Assembly (NCBI GenBank): GCA_015680685.1
Contig: MNCI01023425.1
Span: forward strand, 97,715 to 161,714
Direction of reading: 5' to 3'
Length of the DNA stretch: 64,000 bases
Source: Gnetum montanum
Lineage: Eukaryota > Streptophyta > Gnetopsida > Gnetales > Gnetaceae
A model generated the notes under the pieces. It ran no database searches, had not been told where the DNA came from, and saw nothing but the letters and a program-made list of their open reading frames with translations. Every line of letters starts with the position of its first letter. Position 1 is the first letter of the stretch. Position numbers and translations under genes: made by a program. Shown piece after piece: positions 45,951 to 58,400 of the stretch.

Positions 45951-46803
45951 CCTCACCAAGTCCCTAAAATCACTTTTCATCCCTATAGACCTCTATCATG
46001 GCTTGCTAAGGCTTGAAACTAAAATAATCTAACTCTATTTAACCTATACTAATCTTCTTTTACCACATGTTTTGCTCTGACTCATTTGACCTTGATTCAT
46101 GATGTTTCAACTTGTTTTGATATTGCAATCCATGGTTGACTTTTGGAGATCATTAGTTAAGTTCATTCAACTTCTACATAGCTTCATGTTTATCATATAT
46201 ACCTTATTATTTTTCTTTTGACCTCTATTAACCTTGTTTTGCCTCTAATTGGTGTGAGATAATGGTGTTTGTTCATCCTTAATCATTAATTAACACCAGG
46301 TAATCATCATATGGTCCACCAATGCCTTAAACTATCAACATGATCCGTTAAGGCCTAAAAATGATAAAATGTAACTTTGATTAATTAATATTAATCTTGT
46401 TTTAGCTTATATTTTTTTACCTTGATTGGTTTGCCTATGTTTCAATGTGTTTTAACTTGATTTGACCTTATTATGCATTGTTAGCCTTCATTCTTTGTTG
46501 AATCATCACTTGGTCTCATTCCACCAAGTGTTCTCATCATTTTGCGCTTATTTGACTTTATGTAACCTTTGATTCATCTTATTTGTCTTCACCTACCTCT
46601 TATAGCCTTTTTTGACCTCTTTTGCATCTTATTTGAACATGAAATAGCATGCTTTGACTGATCCATGCATAGGTGCCACTTATTTTATATCATTTTGATA
46701 TTATTTACTCATTTTACCTAGGTGCCACTTAATGTGATTATGGTTGATATGAAGGACTGAATTATGGAAACTTGGAAGAAAATCACTTTACCATTGAATC
46801 TAA
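45951..46803 (+). other. Noncoding or decayed sequence before the RT stub
   Basis: TTG/TTTGACC-rich sequence with short repeats ('ttgacctt..ttgac'). No convincing protein; possibly a decayed protease-RT linker. Confidence 0.35.
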
Positions 46804-47290
46804 GTGAACCTCATGGTGATGTTGAATGATATTATTGATCTTAATTGCCTAGATCATAAGCTTGAGAGTCCAATAGACCACATAGCCTTAGAAGAGAAAC
46901 CATTAGAATGGCCTAAAAACCTTGTCAAAATCCTTGACCTTGAGGTTGGAAAAATTACTAAGGAATCTCTAGCTGAGATTCTTATCACAACACACACTAG
47001 TGAGGATAAAACCCTAAAATTAAGTTCCTCATTAGAACCTTAGCAGGATCAAGACATCACCAAGGTCCTTTTGGACAACATTAAGGTATTTTTATGGTGA
47101 TATAAAGATATGCTAGGTCTTGACCCATGCCTAGTGCAAGATAACATCATAATTGATCCTTGTATTAGACTAGTTAAGCAAAGAGTTTCCATCTAGACCA
47201 TGATGGTGAGGAGAAAAAACATTGAACAAAGCTTCTCGCCAGTATTTAAACCTACTCAAGATAATGTCAAACCATTATAATGCAACATCA
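46804..47290 (+). pseudogene. N-terminal stub of reverse transcriptase of TAT-B
   Basis: After an open 79-codon stretch ('LVKILDLEVGKITKESLA') the frame reads 'VLLDNIKVFLW.YKDMLGLD' then 'PCIRLVKQRVS', matching the entry to Tat-type RT (LL..N.DVFAWS..DMPGIDP, then D....PV.QK.R). The homology stops before the palm motifs. RNase H and integrase do not follow; the 3' LTR is 1.2 kb away. This is a deletion end point. Confidence 0.65.
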
Positions 47291-48426
47291 AAGCCATCAC
47301 ATAGCCCTAATTACATCTAACCCTCACATGTTTGCTTATAGTGTTATTTATTATTGTTGATAGGTAGGAAGGAATGATTGATGTTGATGAATTTGATGGT
47401 CTACAATAAATGAGCTAGCATTATTTTCTCTACCTCTTTTTTCACAACAAATGGATTAAAAAACTTTGTAATAGCTATAATGCAATATGTAGATCCCTTC
47501 TAGGTGTAATTATTGTGACCTTTGATCATCTAGTTTGTTGATTCTTTTATGTATCCCTATGCATTTTATTATGAAAACATGTTTTCTTTGTCTTATTTTG
47601 TTATTCTCTTAGAGTTGTGCTTGTAGGATGAAGCTTGAGTCATCATAAAGGTGCAAATCATTATGATAGAAAGTTTCCATGTGACATTGATACATAAGAG
47701 TTAGTGAGTTTGTCCTCATATGCCAAGAGTGCTTACTCCACTTTACTCCTATTATTCCCCCTTCGAGCCACCATCTCATAGCCTGATTATGACCTTGCTT
47801 ACCTTAAATGGTAATATTGACCTATGTTTGATACTCATGGATTATGGCCATGTTACATCTTCTTTTTCATGCTCCACCATCAAGTTCATTGAATGTAACA
47901 CATCTCATTCAATGTAAAAACCAAATCAAACTTGGCCTTAGTAATGAAACCCAATAAAGGTTTCACCCAAAAAAAATAAAATAAATGGGAAAGTAAGTTT
48001 TCAGGAAGCCAAATGACCAATGAGGATCAAAACATAAACTAGTGGCTCTAAACATGCAAAGGGGAGGAGCCTAATGGTCAAAAAATCATTGGAGTAAGGT
48101 GTTGGTTCCTCAAAAATATTACTGAGTGATAAAAACTTCAAAGAACAAAGCATAAAGACTTGATTTATTATCCAACATGTCATGTCCATATCATAGCCAT
48201 GATGTCAACCTATGGAACTCATTGTTAACCCTCATGACCATAGCTTAATGATCAAATATAACTAGCAACTCCTATTACCTCATTGTAAGATTATCCCATT
48301 ATTAGAAGCACTCTTTGACATGGTTCAACACTATAGGATTAACTATAGAGATGAGATATTGATGATGGGCTCACAATGCTATTTTGCATTTTTTGTCACT
48401 GTCTCTTGGGTCAATCCTCAAAACAT
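47291..48426 (+). other. 3' noncoding region of TAT-B
   Basis: No coding homology recognised between the RT stub and the polypurine tract. Confidence 0.4.
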
Positions 48427-48443
48427 CAACAAAGGGGGACTAA
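48427..48443 (+). other. Polypurine tract of TAT-B
   Basis: CAACAAAGGGGGACTAA immediately before the LTR start TGAAACATTACC. TAT-D has the equivalent CAACAAAGAGGGACCAA at 52448-52464 on the minus strand. Confidence 0.75.
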
Positions 48444-49852
48444 TGAAACATTACCTAGAAAACCCAACTTGTAATCTTCACCATCTAACTTGAGGTAATA
48501 TTTTATTGTAAATGTAAGGTTTGTGACCACTAAGTTGCACTCTTGCATACTTTAAGTTTTTGAGGCTCAAAAATGCCTCATAAGTTGTGATTGCCTCACT
48601 TCCCAAGTGGAAAAAGTGGTATTATGTCTATATATGGGCTTGGGAAGGCTAAAAATGCATTGGGGATTACTAAATTTTTCACTTTCATGGGTTTTTGTAG
48701 GGGTATAGACTCAACTACACTAGAACCATCTACCGTTAGTGTAGATGATGTTGGGTTTTCCATTTTTGAGCAAAACCCAACATAGTCACCACAAAACCTA
48801 GTGTAGTTACACATATCTAGTGCTAGTGTTAGGTTTTCCATTTTTCTAGTGGTGGCCAACATAGGCATGATAATTTCTAGTGGTGGTAGCATGGCTAGCT
48901 TAGTCATCATGGATTTCCAGAAATTGTAGTATGGCTAGTGTAGTCACCATATTTTTAGCAAATTCCAGCAATACCTGCATAGTCCTCCAAGGCCAGCATA
49001 GTTGAGTTCAAGGCCAACATAGTCATAAAAGTCTATTTACTAGTTTTAGTATGCAGACAGATTTTGATGGCCTAGGTGCATGAAAACTTATCATAAATGG
49101 TCAACTATGTTGAAAATCATAGCTATTACACCCTAAAATAGATACTAGTTTATTAGTAATCATTGCAAAGTTTGTAGTATGAAATTAGTAATCTAAAACC
49201 TATAAAAGCCAAGTTTGAACATCATATTTAGGTTTCAAAAATTTTCTTGGTGGTTCCAAAACATTTTTTAGCATTCAAAAACTTTGCAATCAACAACCTT
49301 TTGCAACTTTCAGAGCTTGTATTCCGTTTGACATCTATGTTGAGCGCTAGAGACTCTTAACATAGTACCACTAGAACAAGAGCTTATATGACTATTTACA
49401 TCACCAGTAGTCAAAGTTGGAGACTTGAATAGAAATATCAAGGAGTTGTAAGAGACTAAAGTTGGAAAGTACTTGGATTGTTGAGTTCAATTGAAGAATA
49501 TAACTTGATGGATCTAACAAGCTTCAAGCTTCATTTGAATAGTCCTCTTATGCATTTTAGCACACAATCTGTACATAAGTGAACTCTAAAATTTGAGCAT
49601 TTTTCTATTTTAATAATGTTTTCTTGTTCATTTATAGTTTAGATTTTATTCGAAGTTAAATTTCTATGTTTATTTTTTGGTTAATTTGAAATTTTAGTTT
49701 TTTTTCATTTACATTCTCTAAGTTCCTAGGAGATTGACTATACCATCTAGGGCACCTTGGATCTTATTTCTCAAAGGTCCTTTGGATTCAATATTAGGCT
49801 ATTACACATGGGACTTTTTGTTTTCCAACAATTGATTATTCCAGGTGCTACA
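48444..49852 (+). repeat. 3' LTR of TAT-B (1409 bp)
   Basis: TGAAACATTACC...CCAGGTGCTACA, homologous to 29567-32292 without the nested solo LTR, and therefore the empty-site reference for it. It ends exactly where the TSD and the resumed nuclease frame begin. Confidence 0.9.
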
Positions 49853-49941
49853 TCAATCATATACCACTTATAATAAAATTACAACTATTTTCATTAATTC
49901 TTCTTAAGTTGATTAGGATAAGGAAGTATCTTAACTTATGA
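49853..49941 (+). pseudogene. 3' end of the CCR4/EEP-like gene copy, right of TAT-B
   Basis: After the duplicated TCAAT, 49858 continues the frame broken at 29566: the left part ends 'RSSN' and the right part reads 'HIPLIIKLQLF', matching the usual SSDHIALLAEF end of the EEP fold (catalytic Asp changed to Asn, His kept). The frame runs to TGA at 49939. Frame and motif continue exactly over the TSD. Confidence 0.75.
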
Positions 49942-50354
49942 TTTTCATTATTTTATTTATTATTTAATTTATATTTTTGTTAGATAAGTAAAATTTCCAT
50001 GATAATATAAGCTGAGAATAAAGATTTTCCCTACCTTGGCTTGGATAACTAGATATGAGTTGCACATTATGTGACCTTGGTTAGGACTTGTGATTGGTGG
50101 TTGATAGATCTTTAATTTACTCTTGTCATTAGCTTAGAAAATGAGGTAAGTATTGATAAAATAATATTTAAAAATTATATATATTCTTCTCACATATATT
50201 TTGTTTGCAAAATAAGAAAGAAAAAACCTCAAGTCCAAAGGAGAAATCAAATTATTAGAGCATAGGAGCATAAAAAAAGAGCATTGGAGTTGGAAAAAAT
50301 AGTAAACATGGACTCATTTGAGGATGAAGGAAACCTAACTAGGGTAGATTGTAA
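49942..50354. other. AT-rich flank, no recognisable feature
   Basis: Possibly 3' untranslated or flanking DNA of the nuclease gene copy. Confidence 0.3.
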
Positions 50355-50685
50355 TGTCCTCCTTTCCAAATGATGCTACTCCATAATAAAGATGGAGCCT
50401 CTTCATAACATGTATTAGCATTATCATATCAAGACCCAAAATAGGAGTTATAATTAAGATCTGAAAGAGCATGTTGTAATAATGGACATGTCTCTTAATG
50501 TGACATTCGAGGGTTTAACCTCAGGAATTTATACACTAGCATTAGAGGTCATGGTAGCATGAAGTTTTGAAACTAGTAAAGGTAAGTAATGGGTATTGGG
50601 TGAAGTGGGATAGGAAGATTAATGGCCATTCCTATTGGCCAATTGTAGGTCTAGCTATGGTTGTGGTGCTAGATTGCCTCTAAGG
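50355..50685 (-). repeat. Truncated LTR, same family as 20254-21435
   Basis: Begins (plus) 'tgtaatgtcctcctttccaaatgatgct' and follows the 20864-21435 copy through 'gattagaggtcatg' and 'agattgcctctaagg'-like words. It ends at the boundary of TAT-D (50686), so TAT-D probably inserted into it or a deletion joined them. Confidence 0.75.
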
Positions 50686-52447
50686 TGTAGCAACCAAAAA
50701 CATTGATGACTAGAACACTGAGGGATCCATGGGTGCATAGTCCTAACCTTGAGTCTACAGAAGGGCCTGCTAGAGTTGGATATGGGATGCCCTGAATGAT
50801 CTTGTCAATCAAACAAGGACTTACCAAATGCAAATGGGGGTGCAACATAGTTAGCTATGATGCTAATGCAAAATGATGCTAAGTGTTTGTGCTATGTCAA
50901 TGGTGTCAGTGATGTTAATGGAATTGAGTATAGTCAAATGTTTTTTCCAAAAAACAAAGGTGCCAACATGCAGGAATCATTGCCCAAGTGCAACTATGCA
51001 TTGAAACAGTAGAAAATGTAAGTAAAATGCTGAAAAAAGTAAGTAAAATGCTAAAAATGCAAAGAAGAAGAGAGAGAGAAACAAAACACCACCCCAAATG
51101 GGGTTGAGTGTAGTCAACTTCAGAAAAAGTGAGAAGGTATGTAGTGTACAATAGGCATAGTGGATAGCATATTCATAGCCTCAAGGATGTCTAGCCATGA
51201 AGACTGATGTTCCACTATGGTGTCTATCCCTACTAGGTTGGCCGCCATAGTGTTCAATGGGCTGTAGTTGTTCATAGTGTCTTGCAGTGAGCTATAATGA
51301 TATGCAACTTTACCTATCTCTAGTTTGGTAGCATGCCTTTTGTTTTTTATTTGTCCAAAATGCCAAAATGATCAAATTTAACAATCCCTAAAACATTGTG
51401 GGCTAGTGTATTTATAGGGCTAGGTCTAGCATGAAATGTGGAGAGATTGCCATGTGGTAGAGGGGATGATTGGGACTACGTTGTCATCCAACTTGATTTT
51501 CATTGAGGCTAGCAGTGTTGTGCTCTGTACTCTATAGGACTCTATGAGGCTACAAGACTATGACTACATTGTAAACTACATATGCATGTATTGAGAGGAC
51601 CACAATTTACTTTAAAAAATGCAACTTTGGTGACTACTCTTCAAGACTATGCTCTCCACTATCTTGTGTGGGGTCAAGTGTAGTTATTTGGGCCCAAAAA
51701 GGGGATAAAACAAAAATGCATTTTGCTAACTATGCTTGCAAAAGGTGAGTTAGAGTTGAGCTGAGTGCTAGTGCTATTTTGTGGAGGCCTTAGAGGCTAT
51801 TCTAGCTGGCTACGCTTGACTACACTTTGGACTGGGGGAGAGCATAGTCCAACACTTAGAAAAATTTTGCAAAAAATGGTTATGTGCTGATTATGCTCTC
51901 TATCGGAGGCTAACTATGCTCCTAATTGGGGGTAAGTATAGTTCCAAAACTTGTTAAGACTTGTAGAAACTAGCTTCTAGTTGACTACACTTGACTATGC
52001 TCTGGTTTGGTGAAGAGCATAGTCTTGACATTGAGAAAATTTTTGCAAAATTAGGCCTTCATGCTGACTATGCTTGACTATTCTCTAGGGAAATGGAGAG
52101 CATAGTCTTAGCACTTAGAAAATTTTGTAATGGCTAGCTTGACACTTTGAAATGTTTACAAAACTAGCCTTCATATTGACTATACTCAACTACACTTTGG
52201 GGTAGTGGAAAGCATAGTTCCAAAACTTAGTAGAATTTATAGTTGTTGGCTTCACAATGACACCTAGATAAAATTGCAAACAATCAGTTTTTTGGAGCTA
52301 ACTATGCTCTTCATTGGGCTAACTACACTTTGGGGTAGTGGAGAGTGTAGTCCTAGCACTTAGAAAAGTTTGCAGAAAGTAGCCTTGTGTTGACACTAAG
52401 GCAAAGTTTTAGTCAAGATGTTGTAGCCAAAATTTGGTGATGTTTCA
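50686..52447 (-). repeat. 3' LTR of TAT-D (1762 bp)
   Basis: Plus-strand ends are TGTAGCAACC...GGTGATGTTTCA; minus start TGAAACATCACC is similar to the TAT-B LTR. 50686-51370 repeats at 59563-60232 ('aacattgatgactagaacactgaggg', 'tgggatgccctgaatgat' etc.). 51480-52400 contains the hairpin-like GACTATGCTCT...AGAGCATAGTC modules. Polypurine tract CAACAAAGAGGGACCAA is directly outside. Confidence 0.75.
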
Positions 52448-52466
52448 TTGGTCCCTCTTTGTTGAC

Positions 52467-53460
52467 ATCTAGAGGAGTGAATCGAGAGTCATTAAAAAAG
52501 AACAAAAAAATAGTACAACAAACCTAGCACTAACATTGCTCTTCAATACCTGATCAAATGTCATTATGCCATGCTCAAGAGTGCTATGGATAGTAGTATG
52601 CTAGGAGTAACAAGTGTAGGTAATGTGCTGGGGATAAGAGGGGAGATGAGATGTAAATAGGATGTAATGATGTAGGATATAGAGTTAGCATGCCTAAAAG
52701 TGACCATGACACTAGAGTGGCTTGACCCTAAAAATTTTGATCTCTCATCGAAGTGCTCATGAAATAGTCAAGGTGTAGATTCCAAGCTAAGCTAGTTGCA
52801 AAATTACTTTGCTGTTGGGTTGTTTGGGGAAATTCTTTTCTTCCTTTGCTTTTTATTATTTTCTTGTTTTCTTGTTTTTTGCTATGGGATGAACCTTATT
52901 TTAGTTCTACACATTGCTAAATGTTAACTATGAGGGTGCTTCCCATCAAGTGGACTATGTGCCACAAGATGGATTTTGCTTTGGTGTTTGCAAAACCACA
53001 TCTCATCTATAGAAAATATGTTTGCAAGTGGACTATGTGCCACAAGATGGATTTTTCTTGGGATAACTTGTGTTATATCCACCTAGGTTTTGACCAGCCA
53101 ACAGAGGCTCCCCATGTGACAACTTATCTTGTGTCTACCTTGGGTTCTATCATTGGACTTGTAGAGGGTGCCATGTGTTCACATCATGTGAGCATTAGAG
53201 AGGTTTGCAATCTTGAATATGTGGGGGAATGAAAGAGTATTGAAACATAGGGATGGATGTAGGTAGGCTATAGTGGGGTAGTAGGGATGTGCACTCTTGA
53301 GTGTCTTAGCTAGTCTAATCATGCACATTAGAACAATGTGGTGACTTGCTGGTATGATGAGATGTGCCTTTACATGATGACCTAGAGCTTCATCCTATAA
53401 ACACAAATCTAAGAAGATAAGAAAATGAACAACACACAATGCAAATAAAATATTAGGGGT
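52467..53460 (-). other. Noncoding 3' region of TAT-D
   Basis: No protein homology. A duplication of 'aagtggactatgtgccacaagatggattttt' occurs at about 52948 and 53027. Confidence 0.4.
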
Positions 53461-53735
53461 GATGATGCTGTGAGTGCTCCAAAGGTTGCACTAGTTGTAG
53501 GTGTTCAAAAAGCTAGCAAAGTGCTAGGAGGTGATGATTTTGCAACTACTCCAAAGGCCATACAGATGGCAAGTGCTCAAAAAACTAGCAAAATGACAAG
53601 AGTTCATGATGTTGTAAGTGCTTCAAAGGCTATGCTAGTTGTAGGTGTTCAAAAAGCTAATAAAATTTCTAAGGGTAATGATGCTGCAAGTGCTCCTAAA
53701 ACTGTGTTAGTTGTAGGTGCTCCATTCTGGGACTA
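53461..53735. repeat. 72-bp tandem repeat encoding 24-residue units on the plus strand
   Basis: Four copies start near 53461, 53533, 53605 and 53677. Being a multiple of three, the repeat leaves one plus-strand frame open (53470-53760) with units like 'SAPKVALVVGVQKASKV' and 'SASKAMLVVGVQKANKI'. It is antisense to TAT-D. No known protein recognised; the open frame may be a by-product of a young repeat. A (GT)n tract follows at 53779-53793. Confidence 0.65.
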
Positions 53736-53899
53736 CAGTATCCTCTCCTACATGATGTAGAAAGAGAGGGGGTGGGGGTATGTGTGTGTGTGGGAAGGGG
53801 AGTGAGGGAAGAGGACGAGGGGATGTAGAATCATTCTTTCTTACTTGCTTGCAGAATTATGTGTGGCTAACTATGAACCTAGTTTAAGGTCTTGGTAGA

Positions 53900-55215
53900 C
53901 CATAGCCCTACTAGTTTTAGATCCTAACAGACCATGGGGTGTTGGTTTATAGTCCTAGCAGACTGTTGGATGCTAGTTTAACATTGTACTAGATGAATTC
54001 TATGCCAATTTAGCATCATAGCAGACATGCTATGCTAATTTAATGTCATGATCCAAAAATGAATGTTGTGCCAATTTAGCATCATAGTGGATGTGCTATG
54101 AGCCAGTTTAGCATCATAGTAGATGTGTGTTATGCTAGTTTAGCATCATAGAAAACATGTTGTGCCAATTTAACATCATAGAATATGTGTAATGCTAGTT
54201 TCACATCATAGTAGACATGCTATGCTAGTTTAACATCATAGTGGACAAGCTATTATGCTAGCTTGACATCGTGACCCAAGGATGAACTATGTTAGTTTAA
54301 TGTCATAGTAGATAAGGTATTATGCTAGTTTAACATCGTGACCCAAGGATGACCTATACTAGTTTAATGTCATGATGGAAAATTAATATGTGTGCACCTA
54401 TTTAACATTATAGTGGATGAACTATGCTATTTTAACATCGTAAAAAATGAATGCTTATCATGTTGAATTGATGTGTGGCACTACATGCTAGGCATAGTAC
54501 AACTTCATGTACAAATGGTTCACTAGATTGGCAAACTCATTTCCATCTTGGTTAGCAATCTTAAATGCTCCATTATCATAGGCCTTGGTAACCAAAGGTG
54601 AGAGTATCTACTCGTGCATAGTCATGTCATGTTTTTGCAAAACCAACCAGAAAAACATCAAGTGGCACATGTTTTAATGAAGCTAATATGCACAAATGAA
54701 GAGAAACCAATGCGATGAAATTTTCCTAAGTATGCATGCGGGATATTAAGAAAGGTAAGCATGTTTGTGCCAATTTTAGGCCTTAGTAGGCCATGTGTGT
54801 GCCAATTTTAGGTCTTAGTAGATCGTAGGGATAGAATTAAAAGTTGTAGTTTTAGGATGTTCTAGGTTGCATGGTAGTTTAAGACTATTCTAGGCCCTCT
54901 GTTGATAGTTTTAGGCCATACCAATCTATGTGTTTACATGTGTTGCTAGTTTAAGGCCATATTAAGCCACATGTTGCTAGTCTAAGGCCATGGCAAGCCA
55001 CATGTTGCCAATTTAAGGTCATGGTGGACTACTGCATTTCCATTTTAAGGCCATTGACGGCCGTTGGTGGTAGTTTAAGGCTGTTTCAAGACATAGTGAT
55101 ACTTTAAGGCCATTTTGGACCATTTTTTGCCTGTTTAAGGCCATGGAAGGTAGTTGCATTACTAGTTTAAGGTCATAGTGAACCACTAGTGGTAGTTTAA
55201 GGCTATTCTAGGCCC
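53900..55215. repeat. Two degenerate minisatellites in TAT-D
   Basis: 53930-54450: many units of 'agtttaacatcatagtggacatgctatgcta', roughly 25-60 bp apart. 54770-55215: units of 'agtttaaggccatggtaggcca', roughly 40-60 bp apart. Both are built from a 'tagttta' word followed by a variable stretch. Confidence 0.7.
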
Positions 55216-55499
55216 AGTATGTTGCTATCTCTTTTATTGTAATTTTGGATTTTATGATTTTAATGTGTTTTGATGTTTTTTATGCATGAAAGAAAATGAA
55301 TTAAAGAAACCATGGTAGAAATGTAAAATAAGCTACCTAATGTGTAGGTAATGTAAGTGGTAAGCTAAGCTATTAAAATAAATGCAAATTATATGTTATA
55401 GTGCTAATGCGATGTAAATGGAAAGTAGGATGTAGGGTGTGGGGAAGCGAATAGAGGGTGGGTTCCTAGCATGCCTTCAGACTAGGGGAGTGCCTTAGT

Positions 55500-58400
55500 C
55501 ACATAGTTTCTTCCTAACCTAGTATGGATTTAGTGACACATAGGGCCTAGAGGGCACTATTTGATAATCCCCTTGACCCTTGCTTACTATGTTGAAGGGC
55601 AATTTCTCCCGCAAAGCATCCTCTAGTAAGCTATTGGCTTCTTTTGTCCTTTCAAGTGGATATACCTCATACGTTTCATCCTTGGCCTTTGCTATGGATG
55701 CATCATTAGGAAATTTCACCTCTGATCCTGCTCCATATTTATGTTGTTAATGGCCAGAGCGTTTGCATTGTCACTATGGATGATAACTTCACCACCTTCA
55801 TATAGAAGGTGGATTTCCTGATGAATCGAGGAGGAGACAACCTATAATTAGGCTAGCCAAGGCCTACCTAATATCAGGTTAAATTCTAGCATCTCCTCTA
55901 TAATAATGAATTTGAAAATTATGGGGAATTACTGCCCTACCACAAAGGCTATTATGATAGTACCCTTAACGATGATGTGCAACTTGCTAAAGCACTTTAG
56001 GCATGTGATTTTTGTTGGCTTGATTTGGTCTGTAAGGCCTCACTTATTAATGATGATGTACATGATAACATTTATTACTATTGCATCATCAACATGCACC
56101 TTTCGAGTCTTACATTGCCCAACACATATGGTAATAAACATGGGGGCTGTTATGACCTCATCCTTCTTAGGGTCAATCTTAATTACCTCATCACGAAACA
56201 CAAGGGGTGTGGAACTTGATTCCTATGGTGGAGGAGGCAACACCAAATCATGGATGGAATTCTTATCCACTGGGATGTCCTCAATGATAGGAGTGGAGGT
56301 CAACATCCACACTAGTGCTTCGCAGTGGGAAGATGAGGTTATGATCAAGTCATGCAAGCTCAATGTTGTGTTCTTTTACTTTAGCTTTTGCTTAACCTAG
56401 GCTAATGCATCCATGAAGTATTTTTTAGTAGTTGAATTTTTACTAGATTTAACTTCTTCCATATGCCCTAAGATATGGATTTCATAGGGAGGTGACTTGG
56501 TCTTTGTTGGCTTGGCCTATGTAGGGGCACTAGTTCTTGGTTGCAGGATGCTACTGGTGGCCTTCTCAATTATTTTGGCCATGGGAACTATTTATAGTGG
56601 ACTAAGCACTATTTATTCTTAATGTTGGCTAATCATCTTATTTGCAAGGTGCTCATTTGGCCTCTCAAGTTATCACCTAGAGGGTCTATCAATGTTGCTA
56701 GCAAGATTGGCCCTTGGACAAGAAGGGATTGATGCATTACCCATTACTAAACTCAGGGTAGGTGAGGAGTTAGCATGTTGTGGCATCTTGATGACAAAGG
56801 ATGGTTGAACTATTATTGTTGCAACATGCTCTGGGATCCTAACCATGAAGGTAATTTTCAAAGAGCACATGGACCACAAATGGCCACTACACTAGTTCTG
56901 GGTTGTCATGGATATTAATAGCGTTTATGATGTAACCTACATCATCTGCATTAAAAGGGTCCTTATACATACTCATAGATTGATATTGGGGCCTAATTGG
57001 ATTAGTAGCATAAAGTAGCAAGTCACATCTATTAATCATTTTTTGGAGTTCATCCTATATGGCTAAGCAAAAATCAGTGTTGTGATCAAGAAACTAGTGT
57101 AGTGGCAAAATGAATCTAGCCTAAAGTGTTTTGAGATTAGAGGCTCATTCAGGGCTATCAATGTAGGATTCATTAGGAGCTCACAATATATATTATGTAT
57201 TTTGCAAGCATCTTCAAGCATCTACTTGTACTGGATACATCTAAGCTTTAGTAGTTGGTCTAATAGTTTTGAAGGTTTTAATGGTAGTGAGTTGTACTTT
57301 GAGTGATCCTTACACTCAAAGATAGACATTGGAGTTACTTGCACTATGGCCACTGATGACATGGGTAGGTTAGGTGTTGTAGTGCTAAGGTTGGTAGTTT
57401 TGTTGTTGGTTGAGGCCTTGGGTGACCTAGCCATTGGCCTTGAGTTGGTTGTTTTGGCCTCTTTGGCCATAGTTTCCATGGTTGCACTTTGCTTTCCATT
57501 ATCATTATCCTTTTTAACACATAGGTTTTTGTAGGCCACATAGGTTAGGTCTTTCCTAGCTTTAGCTACATCTTGGATGCTCTTTATCTGGGCAAAGACT
57601 TGGCTTAGAGACTACAAGGCCAAGTAGTATAGTTTTGACTTAATGAAGTTATTGATTTCATCCTTGAAGATGGCCAAGAGGTGCATCTTAGCTATTGGCT
57701 CCTAAATTTCATTCAATGAGACACTATAGCATTGGACAAATTTTTGCATGGGCTTTAAGTGGCCTTGCTTAATCTAGATCAGTTGGTCTAGGGTAGTTTC
57801 AGGCTTCAAGTTATACTTGAAGTGCATCATGAACTATTTTAGAAGATCCTCCAAAGAGGACATAGAGCCTTGCGGTAATGCATGATACAAGTCTAGTTCC
57901 TTACCAGTAAGTGACATGGAAAAAACATGTATGATGGTGTGTGGCCATTCTTGAAGTAGTAGGTACTTAGTCCTAAGCATCATGAAGTGTGGGTTGGGGT
58001 CCCCTTCACCATTGTACTTGGTGAATTGAAGTAGTAGGATCGTAGTGGATAAATTCATTGATGGGATAGTAGGATTTATGGTATTGTCTTGGTAGAAGTC
58101 AACTACTTTTACTATTTTAGAGGAGCCATCCTTGAGCCACTTTTCCTCTTCTATTAAGGTTTGGATTAGTTGAAATGCTTGATCCAAGTTTTCATATGCT
58201 GCATCAAGTTGTACTGGTTGTGCTACCTACTCTACTGGTTGTGTGGTCTATGACCTACTTGTAGGTTGTGGGACCATGCGAGGTGCTTGTTATGTTGGTT
58301 TTGCTATAGGCCTAGTGATTGGGTAAAGCCATGCATCCATGGGTTGGACCATTGATGATGGTGCTAATGAAATAGGTAGCATGTAAGGTACCTAAGTCAT

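Larger units (their letters stand above)
29567..49852 (+). mobile_element. TAT-B: 20.3-kb Tat/Ogre-like gypsy element, internally deleted, with antisense cargo gene
   Basis: LTRs are at 29567-32292 (interrupted by a solo LTR) and 48444-49852, with TSD ccaat/tcaat. The interior in order: primer-site-like sequence (32298-32316), decayed gag (from 33102), protease (36037-36324), short tandem repeats (36970-37140), antisense multi-exon gene (about 43019 down to 37642), satellite-like array (about 43.4-45.9 kb), N-terminal stub of reverse transcriptase (46804-about 47290), polypurine tract (48427-48443). RNase H and integrase are absent. The large size, protease type and antisense gene recall the plant Tat/Ogre lineage. 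It inserted in an EEP nuclease gene copy. Confidence 0.85.

Noticed and set aside
48000-48180. Possible second SINE-like element near 48.0 kb
   Set aside because: A/B-box-like words are weak and there is no tail or duplication.
29704-48785. Similar plus-strand ORFs at 29704-29904 and 48591-48785
   Set aside because: They lie at matching positions in the two TAT-B LTRs; LTR sequence, not a protein gene.
55906-56400. 164-codon plus-strand ORF
   Set aside because: It is antisense to the TAT-D protease region, whose minus-strand reading gives VHVDDA and LGRPWL motifs.
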